Below are positions 10,392 to 20,161 of a DNA stretch of 64,000 nucleotides, in pieces; position 1 is the first letter of the stretch, and each line of letters opens with the position of its first letter. The notes beneath the pieces are model-generated. The model searched no databases and was not told the DNA's origin. It saw nothing but the letters and a program-made list of their open reading frames with translations. The translations under genes were made by a program, and so were the position numbers. Source of the stretch: Miniphocaeibacter halophilus (GTDB lineage Bacteria; Bacillota; Clostridia; Tissierellales; Peptoniphilaceae); contig NZ_CP066744.1 in NCBI RefSeq assembly GCF_016458825.1, forward strand, positions 1,237,868 through 1,301,867, written 5' to 3'.

Positions 10392-11725
10392 AATCTACTG
10401 GTATGCCAATAACTAATTCAAATATTCCATTTTCTGCTACTGTACTTATATTTCCACCATATTTTAAAACCGTTTCTCTTATACTGGAAAGTCCTATGCC
10501 ATGGTGTTTTTTATCTTTTTTAGTCGTTATAAATTTTCCGTTTTTTTCAAGAGGATTTTCACTAAGGGGATTTTTAATCTGGAGCATAAAAAGTCCCTTG
10601 TCCACCCTAAGTCTAAAGATTATTTTTCTATTATTGGTTTTTAAATTTGCTTCTATGGCGTTATCTAAAGCATTTCCCAGTAAAGAGGACAAGTCAATAT
10701 CTGAAATTTCCAACTTTTCCGGTACGGAAATTCTATAGTCAAATTCTATCTTATACTCCTCCATTAAATCCAATTTATTGTCTAAAATTGCATTTATAGT
10801 ATTGTTTTTAGAAATCTGCCTTCCTTTTTCAAAGGCGGAAGATGAAGTTAGGTTTGTTAGGTAGTCATTTGCCCTATTATAGTCTTTTTTTTCCAATCAT
10901 AGCCTGTACTGTAAGTAAATGGTTTTTCATATCATGTCTAATAGTACGAACTAATTTTTGTTCCCTTTGTAAGCCACTGTAATAATTTTCCTTTATACTT
11001 TCCAAGGCATCTTTTTCTAAAAGTTCCTCGTGTTTTGTTAAAACCTTTATGGCTGTAAATAAGGCTAGGGTTGACAAAAATACCGAGGGAAATATAATAT
11101 ATCCAATTTTATTTAGCATATCATGAACTTCATAATAGTAGTCACTGGCTACATATTCGGGTTTTGTAATATCGGTAAATATATCCAGTAAAGCTCCAAA
11201 ACCTATATTACTAAAACCTATAATTATAAAAAATAGTCCGGTAGATAATCCACCTAGTAACAACCATAATTTTTTAGATAGTTTTACTTCTATATTTCCC
11301 ATATATTTAAGTAAAATATTTGAAATAATAATCCAAGAAAGAGCCTTTACAATATACAAGTATTCTTCATTTGGAAAGAACTTAAAGTCATTGCTAATAA
11401 AAATAGTACTGACAACTAAATTAAAGGAGGTTAATAGTAGGTAGAACATCAAGGATATTATAAATTTGTTTGTAGCCCTTCCTATAAAGGACAGCTGGAA
11501 AATAACTGCATAAAAAATTAATAAAACTATTATATTTGAGTCCCCTAGGTAATCAACACTTCCAATAGATAGGGAAAAAGGCAGTAAGGCTAGTAATTTC
11601 AAGGCTTTATTATTTTTAAGTGGAACTATTTTTGAAACTAGTCTTACTAAAAAATATGATGCAAACAGTGTAAGAATAATTACAATTGGGTCTAAAATTA
11701 TATTATCTAATTTTAACATATACAC
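10390..11725 (-). pseudogene. LytTR-system sensor histidine kinase, frameshifted in a poly-A tract
   Basis: The kinase of the first LytTR system is split in two frames: 10877-11725 (six to seven N-terminal membrane helices, then the H-box R-H-D-M-K-N-H) and 10390-10896 (C-terminal GHKL ATPase with the N box LGNALDNAIEA and the G box HGIGLSSIRE). Together they give about 445 residues, like the intact paralogue at 18809-20161 (450 residues). The break is a run of eight A on the coding strand (T8 at 10885-10892); seven A would restore Q-A-M-I-G-K-K-D-Y-N. The tract lies between the phosphoacceptor His and the ATPase domain, so one form makes sensor without ATPase. It may be phase variation, decay or sequencing error. 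It overlaps no neighbour and follows the regulator by one base. Confidence 0.85.
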
Positions 11726-11726
11726 C

Positions 11727-12434
11727 TCAATTTAAAAGATTTCTACTTAATTCAATTACAGCCTTGTCCTGGTAGGTTCTACTAATTGGTAGTTCAATAT
11801 TGTCAACAAGAACTGTGTCGGACTTTATTTGCCTTACTGCCTTTGAATTAACCAGGTACCTTTGGTGTATTCTAACAAAATTTCCCTTAATACTCTCTTC
11901 TATATTATTTAATTTTTCATAAAATTCATAATTATTTTCTCTGGTAACACAAATTACCTTTCTAGCCTTTGAATAAAAATATAAGATATCCTTTTTAGGA
12001 ATTCTGTATATTCCATCAATATTCTTACAGGTAAAGACCTCTTCTTCATTTTTATCTAAGTTTAGGAGTGTTCTTGTAATAATCTTATTTAAATCCTCTT
12101 CCTTAGCAGGTTTTAACAAGTAGCTTAAGGCATTAACGGAGTAGCCGTCAAAAACAAAGTCAGGATGACTTGTAACAAATACTATTTGTAAATAGTCGTT
12201 TTCTTCTCTAATTAGCTTGGCTGTTTCCATTCCGTTCAGTCCCGGCATTTCAATATCTAAAAACAATAAATCAATTTCATTTTTGTTTTTCTTATGCCAC
12301 TCTATAAATTTTTCCCCACTGGAAAATTCATAAATAACATATTCTATGTTTCTATTTTCTAAAATTTTTTCAAGACCAAAATAAGTAGTAAAACTTGCTT
12401 CCTTAGAGTCGTCGCAAATTCCTATACGAAGCAT
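11727..12434 (-). CDS. LytTR response regulator (module 1)
   Basis: A 235-residue response regulator. The receiver domain (residues 1-~120) has the acidic pair in G-I-C-D-D, the phosphoacceptor Asp in LLFLDIEMPG and the Lys in LLKPAKEEDL. The C-terminal LytTR DNA-binding domain (residues ~140-235) shows FVRIHQRYLVNSKAV. The start is placed at the MLRIGICDD methionine because AAGGAAGGTG precedes it and the paralogue starts there; a longer reading frame upstream lacks support. It is co-transcribed with the kinase and divergent from the ABC genes at 12708. Confidence 0.9.
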   Translation of the reverse strand: MLRIGICDDSKEASFTTYFGLEKILENRNIEYVIYEFSSGEKFIEWHKKNKNEIDLLFLDIEMPGLNGMETAKLIREENDYLQIVFVTSHPDFVFDGYSVNALSYLLKPAKEEDLNKIITRTLLNLDKNEEEVFTCKNIDGIYRIPKKDILYFYSKARKVICVTRENNYEFYEKLNNIEESIKGNFVRIHQRYLVNSKAVRQIKSDTVLVDNIELPISRTYQDKAVIELSRNLLN

Positions 12435-12459
12435 ATAATCACCTTCCTTATGTTTAATA

Positions 12460-12487
12460 ATTGTACCATGATGGCAGTTTCTTTCAA
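12460..12487 (-). promoter_or_regulatory. Promoter of LytTR module 1
   Basis: On the minus strand TTGAAA (12487-12482), a 16-bp spacer and TACAAT (12465-12460) lie just upstream of the regulator gene. The same arrangement and a 24/25 identical block (12478-12502) recur in module 2 at 20905-20929. Confidence 0.7.
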
Positions 12488-12707
12488 AACCGAATATTAC
12501 ATTAGAAGTGTAATTCATTACATTTTTAATTTTATTTGTAAAAAGATTACATGGTTTATGTAAAACTTTTCAAGGGGAAAAACAAATATTTTTCTAAATG
12601 GTATTATTCAATTAATAAATAAGGGACAAAAAATACAGGAAAATTTATACAAGTATAGACCTATAAATCGAAATTATTTTTAGTTCTTAAATACTAGGAG
12701 GTAAAAA

Positions 12708-13469
12708 ATGGCAATATTAGAAATTAGTAATTTAAAGAAAAGTTATAAATCCGGTAATTCAAATTTACAGGTGTTAAGGAATTTATCCTTAAAGGTAGAA
12801 GAAGGGGAATTTGTTTCTATAATGGGTTCCAGCGGAAGTGGGAAGTCTACCTTATTAAATTGTATTTGTCGTTATATAGACTATGAATCTGGCCTTATTA
12901 ATTTAAAGGGTAATGATATTGGAAAATTCACAGAAGAAGATTTAGCAACTATGAGAAATACAAATATAGGTTTTATATTTCAAGACTATATGTTACTAGA
13001 TGGTTTGAATTTAATAGAAAATACCTGTGTTCCATCAATAATTTCCAAAATGAAAAAAACAAATACCATGTATGAAAGTATGGAGGAGAAGGCAAAGAAT
13101 CTCTTGAATCTATTTGGTTTAGCAGAAAAAATGGACTCTTTTCCGGCAGAGTTGTCAGGAGGGCAAAGACAAAGGGTTTCAATAGCCAGGTCACTAATTA
13201 ACAGTCCGGACATTATCTTAGCAGATGAGCCAACAGGAAACTTAGACAGTAAGTCTGCAAATGAAGTAATAGATTCCTTTACAAGAATAAAGAAGGATTT
13301 AAACACCAGTATATTAATGGTTACCCATGACATGTACTATGCAAGTTATAGTGACAAGGTGTTTATTTTAAACAAGGGTGAAATAAGTAAGGTCTTAGTT
13401 AATAAAGGCAATAGGAAAGAATTACAAGATGAAATTGTAGAAGCCTTTGCAAATATGGACAGGAGTTAA
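12708..13469 (+). CDS. BceA-like ABC transporter ATPase (module 1)
   Basis: A 253-residue ATPase of the MacB/BceA type. It has Walker A (GSSGSGKST), Q loop (FIFQDYMLL), signature (LSGGQRQRVSIARSL), Walker B (IILADEPTGNLDS) and the H loop (MVTHD). It pairs with the FtsX-type permease that starts 2 bp downstream. Such pairs expel or free cells from cell-wall-active peptides such as bacitracin and bacteriocins. Location divergent from a LytTR two-component system suggests peptide-induced expression. AGGAGG precedes the ATG. Confidence 0.9.
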   Translation: MAILEISNLKKSYKSGNSNLQVLRNLSLKVEEGEFVSIMGSSGSGKSTLLNCICRYIDYESGLINLKGNDIGKFTEEDLATMRNTNIGFIFQDYMLLDGLNLIENTCVPSIISKMKKTNTMYESMEEKAKNLLNLFGLAEKMDSFPAELSGGQRQRVSIARSLINSPDIILADEPTGNLDSKSANEVIDSFTRIKKDLNTSILMVTHDMYYASYSDKVFILNKGEISKVLVNKGNRKELQDEIVEAFANMDRS

Positions 13470-13471
13470 GT

Positions 13472-15595
13472 ATGTTAAATTATAAATTAATAAGTAAAAA
13501 ATTAAAAAAGTATAACAAAAAAGAATATTTTCAGTTTAATACCAGCATATTAATTGCTTTTACCTTAATATTTACATTTGCAAATCTCTACATGAGTAAT
13601 ACCTTACAGAAGATTATGGAGTATGGAACAGACTCTAACCAGATGATAATGTCAATCTTCATTTTATGTATGGTAGGCTGCACCATGCTTGTAATTTATT
13701 CGGCAGAGGTATTCTTAAAATATAAAAGTAGGGAGATAGGTGTTTTTATATCCTTTGGCCTAACAAAAAAAGAATTTGTAAAAATCATAGCAAAGGAAAT
13801 ACTAGCTATAGTTATAAAACTTACATTAATTGCAGGAATCTTGTCCCTAGTCTTTTCCTTTGGAATTTGGAAGTTTTTCCAAATAATCTATTCAAAATAT
13901 ACAATAGAAAATCTGTCTTTAAATACTAAAGGTATAATAATAGGAATTATATTTTCACTATTTATATTTGTAATAGTTTATCTAAGATTATTTATTTATA
14001 TTAGACGATATGATGTTATGGAACTAATGCATTCAAGGTCAAGGACGGACAAGTTGAAAAGGCTGAAAAAACCATATTTATATTTAGGATTAATCCTAAG
14101 TGTTGCAGGAGTTTCAATAGGTTATTTTCTACCACAATGGTATACGATTAATTTTGATAAATCTGCACCGTCCATTTTTTCCCTAGCCTATATATTTTCA
14201 TTTATAGGAATATATATGGTCCTCTATTACTTTATTTCCAATCCAAAAAAATCAAGTAAAAGATTGGAAAAATACTATAACAATATTGCTTATTACAATA
14301 TTACAAGGCTTCAAGGAAAACAGATAATTGGCTCTATGTTTTCAATGATTTTAATATTTGGTGTATTTACCTTCTCCTTCTTTAACCTTGTAAACCAAAG
14401 TGGAGGATTAAGGGAAGAAAAAATGGAATATGATTTTTCTATACCACTAAGACTGGAAAATAGCATCTTAGATAAAAATATAATACAAGAAATAGCTAAA
14501 GAACATAAGATAGGAATTGGAACTTACAAGGAATATGAATTTAGTGAACTATTGTCCGGAAGTAATGTTAGAACTTGGGATGACAATGCTGAAAATATTA
14601 TAGAAAAAGTAGTTGAGGAATACAAATATTATGAATTTATTTCTGAGTCTGAATACAATAGTCTATCTAATAAGAAGATAGATGTAGAAGAAGGCCAATA
14701 TATAAATCTTGTTAGAAAAAATAATAAATATAATTCATGGGAGTCAGACGATGATTTACAAAATATTAAGTCAGTAGATGGAAAACAGATGAAGGTGAAC
14801 TACCAAGAGACTTTGGAAGATGACCTTTTAGTAGACAGAGGATTGTCATGGAATAAAAGGTATATTTTAGACGATGGGGACTATGAAAAACTAACAAGGG
14901 GTATTTCAGAAGGACAAAAGATTAAGAACATAGTATTTAGCATAGAAGGGGAGAAAAAGTTTGAATTTTCTGAAGATGTTTTTGACTATATTTTAGAAAA
15001 TTCCCCAAAAGAAATGGCGGTACAAACAGACTATGATAAAAATCTTCACAAGCTGGTAAAAAACTCCGGTAGGCAATGGTATACAGTAGAGCTTGAAGAA
15101 TATGAAACAGAAGGGGCCTATCTTGTAAGCTTGAACAAGGATAATTCTGAATTACAAGGAAATTGGAAGTACTATCCGAGAATGAATTATTATGAAAACA
15201 CAGCTTCCTTTGTACTAAATCTGGTAAAGGTCTTATTGTGTGGTTTTATAGTAATAATAGCCTTAACGGCAACTGTTTTTATAACCTATAATAGGGCAAG
15301 TTCGATATTTTTCAACAATATTAATCTTTTTAAGAGTATGAAGAAACTAGGAGCAACAAATAAGAATATATTAAGAGACATTAAAACCATTAATAGAAGA
15401 ACTATAATCTATCCTGTTATTGGTGGAGGAATACTGGCCTTTACTATTATATCTATAATAATACTTTCTCAGGTTCCATTAGGAATAGAGATTATAGCAG
15501 ATTTAATACTTTTACTAATGGCCTATTTAATAGTAATTGTAGTAAAGCAAAAAGCTTTAAAAAATATAGAAAAAGCAGTAGTAGAAAAACTATAG
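13472..15595 (+). CDS. BceB-like ABC transporter permease (module 1)
   Basis: A 707-residue permease of the FtsX/BceB class with about ten membrane helices. A large extracellular domain lies between roughly residues 310 and 570, rich in Glu, Asp and Tyr, as in the ligand-sensing domain of BceB proteins. The early helix pair with LKYKSREIGVFISFGLTK is the FtsX signature facing the ATPase. It follows the ATPase gene by 2 bp. By family it recognises an antimicrobial peptide-lipid II complex; the true ligand is unknown. Confidence 0.88.
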   Translation: MLNYKLISKKLKKYNKKEYFQFNTSILIAFTLIFTFANLYMSNTLQKIMEYGTDSNQMIMSIFILCMVGCTMLVIYSAEVFLKYKSREIGVFISFGLTKKEFVKIIAKEILAIVIKLTLIAGILSLVFSFGIWKFFQIIYSKYTIENLSLNTKGIIIGIIFSLFIFVIVYLRLFIYIRRYDVMELMHSRSRTDKLKRLKKPYLYLGLILSVAGVSIGYFLPQWYTINFDKSAPSIFSLAYIFSFIGIYMVLYYFISNPKKSSKRLEKYYNNIAYYNITRLQGKQIIGSMFSMILIFGVFTFSFFNLVNQSGGLREEKMEYDFSIPLRLENSILDKNIIQEIAKEHKIGIGTYKEYEFSELLSGSNVRTWDDNAENIIEKVVEEYKYYEFISESEYNSLSNKKIDVEEGQYINLVRKNNKYNSWESDDDLQNIKSVDGKQMKVNYQETLEDDLLVDRGLSWNKRYILDDGDYEKLTRGISEGQKIKNIVFSIEGEKKFEFSEDVFDYILENSPKEMAVQTDYDKNLHKLVKNSGRQWYTVELEEYETEGAYLVSLNKDNSELQGNWKYYPRMNYYENTASFVLNLVKVLLCGFIVIIALTATVFITYNRASSIFFNNINLFKSMKKLGATNKNILRDIKTINRRTIIYPVIGGGILAFTIISIIILSQVPLGIEIIADLILLLMAYLIVIVVKQKALKNIEKAVVEKL

Positions 15596-15676
15596 AAAAG
15601 TTGATAAATAATTGAAATTTTAAATATATACTTAAAATAGAAAAGAAATAAGAGATAAATATTAAAGGAGCTTGTA

Positions 15677-16150
15677 ATGACTAAAGGTTTTAAATTAATA
15701 AAAACAATTGTAATTTTACTAATAACTTTTGTAATTATGTATATTGTATTTCAATACGATAGCTCTAAATATACTTACGAAAATAATATAAAATCCTTTG
15801 AAAAAGTAAATATGGATGTAATCGAGAGTAATCTTTTAGAGTATAATAATAAATTTATTTACTTTGGAATGGAGGACTGTAATAATTGCAGGAAAAACAT
15901 TTCTGAAACAGTAGATTTTGTAAAGGATAATAATTTAGAAGTAATCTATATTGATTTAAACAAAGAAATGGAAAGAGATTCCAAATTAACAAATAAAATA
16001 ATAGATGAATATAAAATTTACAACACTCCTACTCTAGCCTATATTAAAGAAGGTAAATTGGTTAAACTAGAGGAAGATATTAGCTCTAAAAAAAGTATTT
16101 CAAACTTTTTAATGCAGTTGGAAAACAAAGACTATACCTTAAATCAATAG
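15677..16150 (+). CDS. Membrane-anchored thioredoxin-like protein
   Basis: A 157-residue protein with one N-terminal membrane helix (residues ~8-27) and a thioredoxin fold outside. The redox motif C-N-N-C is at residues 68-71 and the cis-Pro lies in YNTPTLAYI. It resembles the bacteriocin transport accessory proteins (PedC/BrcD type). AAGGAG precedes the ATG. It lies directly after the BceAB-like genes, 81 bp apart, and may support folding of envelope proteins. Its last codons form the left arm of a terminator. Confidence 0.8.
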   Translation: MTKGFKLIKTIVILLITFVIMYIVFQYDSSKYTYENNIKSFEKVNMDVIESNLLEYNNKFIYFGMEDCNNCRKNISETVDFVKDNNLEVIYIDLNKEMERDSKLTNKIIDEYKIYNTPTLAYIKEGKLVKLEEDISSKKSISNFLMQLENKDYTLNQ

Positions 16151-16164
16151 GTGTAGTCTTTTAA
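16127..16164 (+). terminator. Terminator overlapping the thioredoxin stop codon
   Basis: AAAGACTATACCT (16127-16139) pairs with AGGTGTAGTCTTT (16149-16161, one G-U), followed by T-rich DNA. The stem includes the end of the reading frame. Confidence 0.75.
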
Positions 16165-16487
16165 TTTTAGTAAAGCCGATTTATACAAAATATTGTTTTA
16201 ATTTTACACAAAAAAAGTATTTAATCTAAATATTACAAAAATATTGTTAAATATTACATAGGCTTAAGCCGGGGTTTTGAAATTGGGATAATATACAAAT
16301 AGAAGATAAAGCCAAGTCTTTTAATATAGTAATAAGTAAAATTGATAAATTCTTGTAATTTTAATTGTATACTTAAAAAGATCTTAAGAGATTTGTAATA
16401 TATTTTTAAGAGAATTGTAAAAGTGTATTGATATTATAAATATAGGAAGATAGTTAAAGGAATTGGAAATATAAGGGGAAATAGCTT
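16165..16487. other. A+T-rich intergenic region
   Basis: No gene is seen. GGTTTTGAAA at 16273-16282 resembles the -35 region shared by the two LytTR promoters, and AAATATTACAT near 16249-16259 recurs beside both of them, so a shared regulator could act here. A related A+T motif (ACAAAATATTGTT) occurs twice around 16186 and 16237. Confidence 0.3.
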
Positions 16488-17003
16488 ATGAACTTTGAAA
16501 CAATAGAATTTTATTTAGAAAATTATGGTCTATTGGCTTTATTCATAGTTGTTTTACTGGAATATATGAATTTACCGGGATTTCCGGCAGGAATAATAAT
16601 GCCACTTGCTGGAATATGGGCTTACAAATTTAATAAATCTTTTTTACTTGTTATTGTAATATCGGTAATTGCCGGATTAATAGGCAGTTGGATTCTTTAT
16701 TTTCTAGGATTTTATATAGGAAGACCTTTGTTAAATTGGTTTAGAAATAAATTCACCAAGCAAAGTGTTGCCCTAGATAAGGCCATTGAACAATTAAATC
16801 AAAAGGGTTATTGGGGATTGCTTATTGCAAAATTATTTCCGGTTATACGTACTATTATTTCTATTCCGGCCGGTGTTATAAAAATGAATTTTTATAAATA
16901 CAGTTTTTATTCAACTATTGGCATTATAATTTGGAATTTAGTATTTGTTGGTGGTGGTTATATTTTTGGTTCGGCGGCTTTAAATTGGTTTGCAAAGTTT
17001 TAG
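16488..17003 (+). CDS. DedA family membrane protein
   Basis: A 171-residue inner-membrane protein of the DedA/VTT family with four to five hydrophobic segments. Family features are the P-G-x-P-A-G start region (MNLPGFPAGIIMPLAG), FYIGRPLLNWF, and the LIAKLFPVIRTIISIPAG block with its conserved Arg. DedA proteins affect lipid carrier or phospholipid turnover and resistance to cationic peptides. It begins a three-gene operon with a glycosyltransferase and an acyltransferase. AAGGGG precedes the ATG. Confidence 0.88.
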   Translation: MNFETIEFYLENYGLLALFIVVLLEYMNLPGFPAGIIMPLAGIWAYKFNKSFLLVIVISVIAGLIGSWILYFLGFYIGRPLLNWFRNKFTKQSVALDKAIEQLNQKGYWGLLIAKLFPVIRTIISIPAGVIKMNFYKYSFYSTIGIIIWNLVFVGGGYIFGSAALNWFAKF

Positions 17004-17013
17004 GGGGAGTTAA

Positions 17014-18204
17014 ATGAAAATTGCAATGTTTACAAATAACTATAAACCATATATTGGAGGAGTGCCTGTTTCTATTGAAAGATTAGCAAATGGACTTAGA
17101 AAAAGAGGTCATATTGTAGATGTTTTTGCACCGACTTATGAGGAACAAGAACTTGAAACAGGAGTTTATAGATTTAAAAGTCTAAATAAAAAACTTGATG
17201 GTGATATTGTAGTTCCTAATATGTTCGATAGGGATATTAGAAAACAATTCCAAAAAAGAAATTACGACATTATACATAGTCATCACCCAATGTTAATGGG
17301 AAATATTGCCCTATCCTATTCTAAAAAATATGATATTCCCTTAATTTACACCTACCATACAAGGTATGAGGAGTACATGCACTATGTAATGCCTAGTCTA
17401 CTAAATAAAAACAAAGATGATACTAAAATATATAAGGTAGCTGAACAAATTGTTTCTAAATATACAAGATCATTTTCAAATAAATGTAACTTGATTTTTG
17501 CACCAACACCGGAAATAAAAAACACAATGATTAAAAGAGGAGTATATACGCCTATAACTGTAATACCTACAGGTTTATCTGAAAATGATTTCATAAGGGA
17601 TAGGGAGAAAACAGAAGAAATAAGAAAAAAATTCAATAGCCCAAATTTATTTTGTTGTGTAAGTAGATTAGGAAAGGAAAAAAATTTTCCCTTTATGTTA
17701 AAAGCCTTAAAGGCTTTAAAAGAAAAATGGGAAAAACCCTTTAAAATGATAATTATTGGTGATGGAGCAGAAAGAAAATCCCTTAATTTACTAAGTAAAA
17801 AACTGGGACTGGAAGAAGAAATATATTTTTTAGGAAATATAGAACATGATAAACTGGTTCATTATTATAATGCTTGTGATTTGTTCCTCTTTAGTTCCCA
17901 ATCGGAAACTCAAGGTATAGTACTTTTAGAGGCTATGGCTGCAGAGTTACCGGTAGTTGCAGTTTCCGGTAGCGGGGTTAATGATGTAGTTGTAAATGGG
18001 GAAAATGGATTTAAAACAGAATTAAATGAAGATTTATGGATTAAGCCTATTGAAGAAATTATGGGAAATTCCTATTTATTCAATACTTTAAAAATCGGTG
18101 CATATAATACTGCTAAAGAATATACGGCAGAGTCAATTGCTAAATTAACAGAAGAAAACTATTTACAGTTAATACAAGGGAAAGTAAAATATGTTGTGCC
18201 ATAA
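17014..18204 (+). CDS. Family 4 glycosyltransferase, glycolipid-type
   Basis: A 396-residue retaining GT-B glycosyltransferase. It has the N-terminal acceptor domain (FTNNYKPYIGGVPVSIERLA), a donor-site start (CCVSRLGKEKNF) and the E-x7-E motif in SQSETQGIVLLEAMA. The overall form matches diacylglycerol glucosyltransferases that make membrane glycolipids, which fits its operon with DedA and an acyltransferase. The exact sugar and acceptor are not determined. GGGGGAG precedes the ATG, and its 3' end overlaps the next gene by 14 bp. Confidence 0.85.
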   Translation: MKIAMFTNNYKPYIGGVPVSIERLANGLRKRGHIVDVFAPTYEEQELETGVYRFKSLNKKLDGDIVVPNMFDRDIRKQFQKRNYDIIHSHHPMLMGNIALSYSKKYDIPLIYTYHTRYEEYMHYVMPSLLNKNKDDTKIYKVAEQIVSKYTRSFSNKCNLIFAPTPEIKNTMIKRGVYTPITVIPTGLSENDFIRDREKTEEIRKKFNSPNLFCCVSRLGKEKNFPFMLKALKALKEKWEKPFKMIIIGDGAERKSLNLLSKKLGLEEEIYFLGNIEHDKLVHYYNACDLFLFSSQSETQGIVLLEAMAAELPVVAVSGSGVNDVVVNGENGFKTELNEDLWIKPIEEIMGNSYLFNTLKIGAYNTAKEYTAESIAKLTEENYLQLIQGKVKYVVP

Positions 18205-18790
18205 TAATGTTAAGGAAATAAATAGAAGTAAAAAAGAAAAGTTAGTAGGCTATATACTTAGTAGAATATTTTATGGATATTTATGGCTGGTTAACAAAAC
18301 AGTAAAATATGAAATTATAAATTTACACTTACTTAAAGAACTGGAAATGCTTGGCTATTGGCATGGTGACAGCTCCTTGATGATGATTTTACTTATGCAT
18401 TTAAAAAATCAGCTACCACCGGTAGATGTAGTAATAACTGCTGACTGGAGAGGTGATATTATTTCCTACATATTAGACAAATGCCGGGCTAATGCTATAC
18501 GTACAGAAGATGGCTTAGGAGCAAGAAAGAATTTAAGGCTCTTAATTAATACTGCCAGTACAAGGGGGCGAGTTTTTGCCTTAGCAATGGATGGACCTTT
18601 AGGACCAAGGCATAAAGCTAAAGAATTATTGCCCTACCTAGCAAAAAAGGCTAATTTGGATATTTATTTTGTAAGTTTTAAAAACTCACCATCAATAAAC
18701 CTTAAAAAGCGTTGGGATAACTATTCTATTCCACTGCCTTTTAGTAGGATAGAAGTGGTTTTTGAAAAATATAAGAATAAAGTAAATTAA
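18191..18790 (+). CDS. DUF374-like lysophospholipid acyltransferase
   Basis: A 199-residue protein resembling the DUF374/LpxL-like acyltransferases. The GYWHGDSS stretch carries a likely catalytic H-(x)-D pair at the place of the HX4D motif, and MDGPLGPRHKAK is a typical DUF374 block. It overlaps the glycosyltransferase gene by 14 bp and starts at an ATG inside it. The trio DedA, glycosyltransferase and acyltransferase suggests glycolipid or phospholipid remodelling. The substrate is not known. Confidence 0.75.
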   Translation: MLCHNNVKEINRSKKEKLVGYILSRIFYGYLWLVNKTVKYEIINLHLLKELEMLGYWHGDSSLMMILLMHLKNQLPPVDVVITADWRGDIISYILDKCRANAIRTEDGLGARKNLRLLINTASTRGRVFALAMDGPLGPRHKAKELLPYLAKKANLDIYFVSFKNSPSINLKKRWDNYSIPLPFSRIEVVFEKYKNKVN

Positions 18791-18811
18791 GGTAGCTTTA
18801 AAGCTACCTTA
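18788..18811. terminator. 24-bp palindrome between convergent genes
   Basis: The sequence reads the same on both strands across 18788-18811 and overlaps the stop codons of both convergent genes. T runs are short, so terminator function is only probable. Confidence 0.55.
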
Positions 18812-20161
18812 ACTATTTAAAGGAATTATTATAATTAATGTGAATTTGTCATTTTCCATATTAATATCCATATTTCCCCTATATTTTGAAACAATCTCCC
18901 TTATGCTTGTAAGACCAAAGCCATGGTTGGAACTATTTTTCTTTGTAGATAGGAAGGTATTGTCCTTTAATATTGGTTTTTCACCTATGGGATTTTCTAT
19001 TTTTAACATGAAAAGTCCTTTTTCAACTTTCAAACGAAATTTAATCTTCTTAACATTGGATTTTATAGTGGATTCTATTGCATTGTCCAATCCGTTACCT
19101 AGTAAGGCGGATAAATCAACATGGGAAATTTCCAAGTTCTCCGGTACTGATATTTCATAATCAAACTCTATATTATAATCTTTTATTGCATTGATTTTAA
19201 TGTCAAGAATAGCGTTGACTACTTCATTTCTAGTTAATTGTCTTGTTTTATTAAAACTACTGGAAGAAGTTAGACTTTTTAAAAATTCTTTAGTTTCTTC
19301 AACCTTGTTATTTTCCAACATATTTTCCATAGTAAGTAAATAATTGTTCATATCGTGTTTTATAAGTCTAATTGATTTTTGTTCGTTTTTGATTCCTTCG
19401 TAGTAGAGTTCCTTCATATTATTTATGTTTTCTTTCTCTTTCAATTCCTCCTGTTTTGAAAGAATTACCATGGCAATAAAAATTGAAATGGCGGAAATAA
19501 TTACAAAGGGGATTATAATGAAGGATAATCTTAAAGTAATAAATCTTATAATACTATAGCCTTCCTCGTTAAATAAATGGGATTTTAAAGATGGTGAAGG
19601 GTATAATAAATCTCCAACGCCAAATCCTGTAAAACCGACAATAACAAAAAATGGTCCAATTAATAGGCCAAGAAGTAGGTACCATAAATTTTTTGGTAAT
19701 TTAATATTTTCATCTTTAATAAATTTATACAAAATTAAGCTAATTATAATAAAAATAGTAGCTTTTACAAAGAGAGTTAATTGATTTTTCAAAAAGGCTC
19801 CAAGAAGAGCTTCATCAAAGTAGGAGGCGAAAATAGTGTCTATAAGCATATTAATAGGGGTAATTAAAATATAGAAAAGTAGGGCTGTAACTAATTTGGA
19901 AATACTATTCCCCCTGTAACAAATTAAAAATACCAGTATATAGAAAGGTAAAATTATAAAGGGATTTTCATCCCCTATCCATGATTGTATCCCTAAGGAG
20001 TTGAAGAAAAGTACATAAGGAATTATTTTTAATATTTTACTCTTTACAGGCCTTAAAATTTTACGAGAGCTTTTAACAAAAAAATAGGTGCTTACTCCCA
20101 GCACAATATAATTAATAATTGGTAAAAGAAAATTTAAGAATAATTTCATACAATACCTCAA
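18809..20161 (-). CDS. Sensor histidine kinase of LytTR system (module 2)
   Basis: A 450-residue AgrC-like kinase. Residues 1-~235 hold six to seven membrane helices. The phosphoacceptor His is in L-I-K-H-D-M-N-N-Y, and the GHKL ATPase domain has N box LGNGLDNAIES and G box HGFGLTSIREI. It is the intact paralogue of the frameshifted kinase at 10390-11725. It overlaps the response regulator gene by 4 bp, so the two are translationally coupled. By context it senses a peptide or envelope stress and controls the ABC pair at 21058. Confidence 0.9.
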   Translation of the reverse strand: MRYCMKLFLNFLLPIINYIVLGVSTYFFVKSSRKILRPVKSKILKIIPYVLFFNSLGIQSWIGDENPFIILPFYILVFLICYRGNSISKLVTALLFYILITPINMLIDTIFASYFDEALLGAFLKNQLTLFVKATIFIIISLILYKFIKDENIKLPKNLWYLLLGLLIGPFFVIVGFTGFGVGDLLYPSPSLKSHLFNEEGYSIIRFITLRLSFIIIPFVIISAISIFIAMVILSKQEELKEKENINNMKELYYEGIKNEQKSIRLIKHDMNNYLLTMENMLENNKVEETKEFLKSLTSSSSFNKTRQLTRNEVVNAILDIKINAIKDYNIEFDYEISVPENLEISHVDLSALLGNGLDNAIESTIKSNVKKIKFRLKVEKGLFMLKIENPIGEKPILKDNTFLSTKKNSSNHGFGLTSIREIVSKYRGNMDINMENDKFTLIIIIPLNS

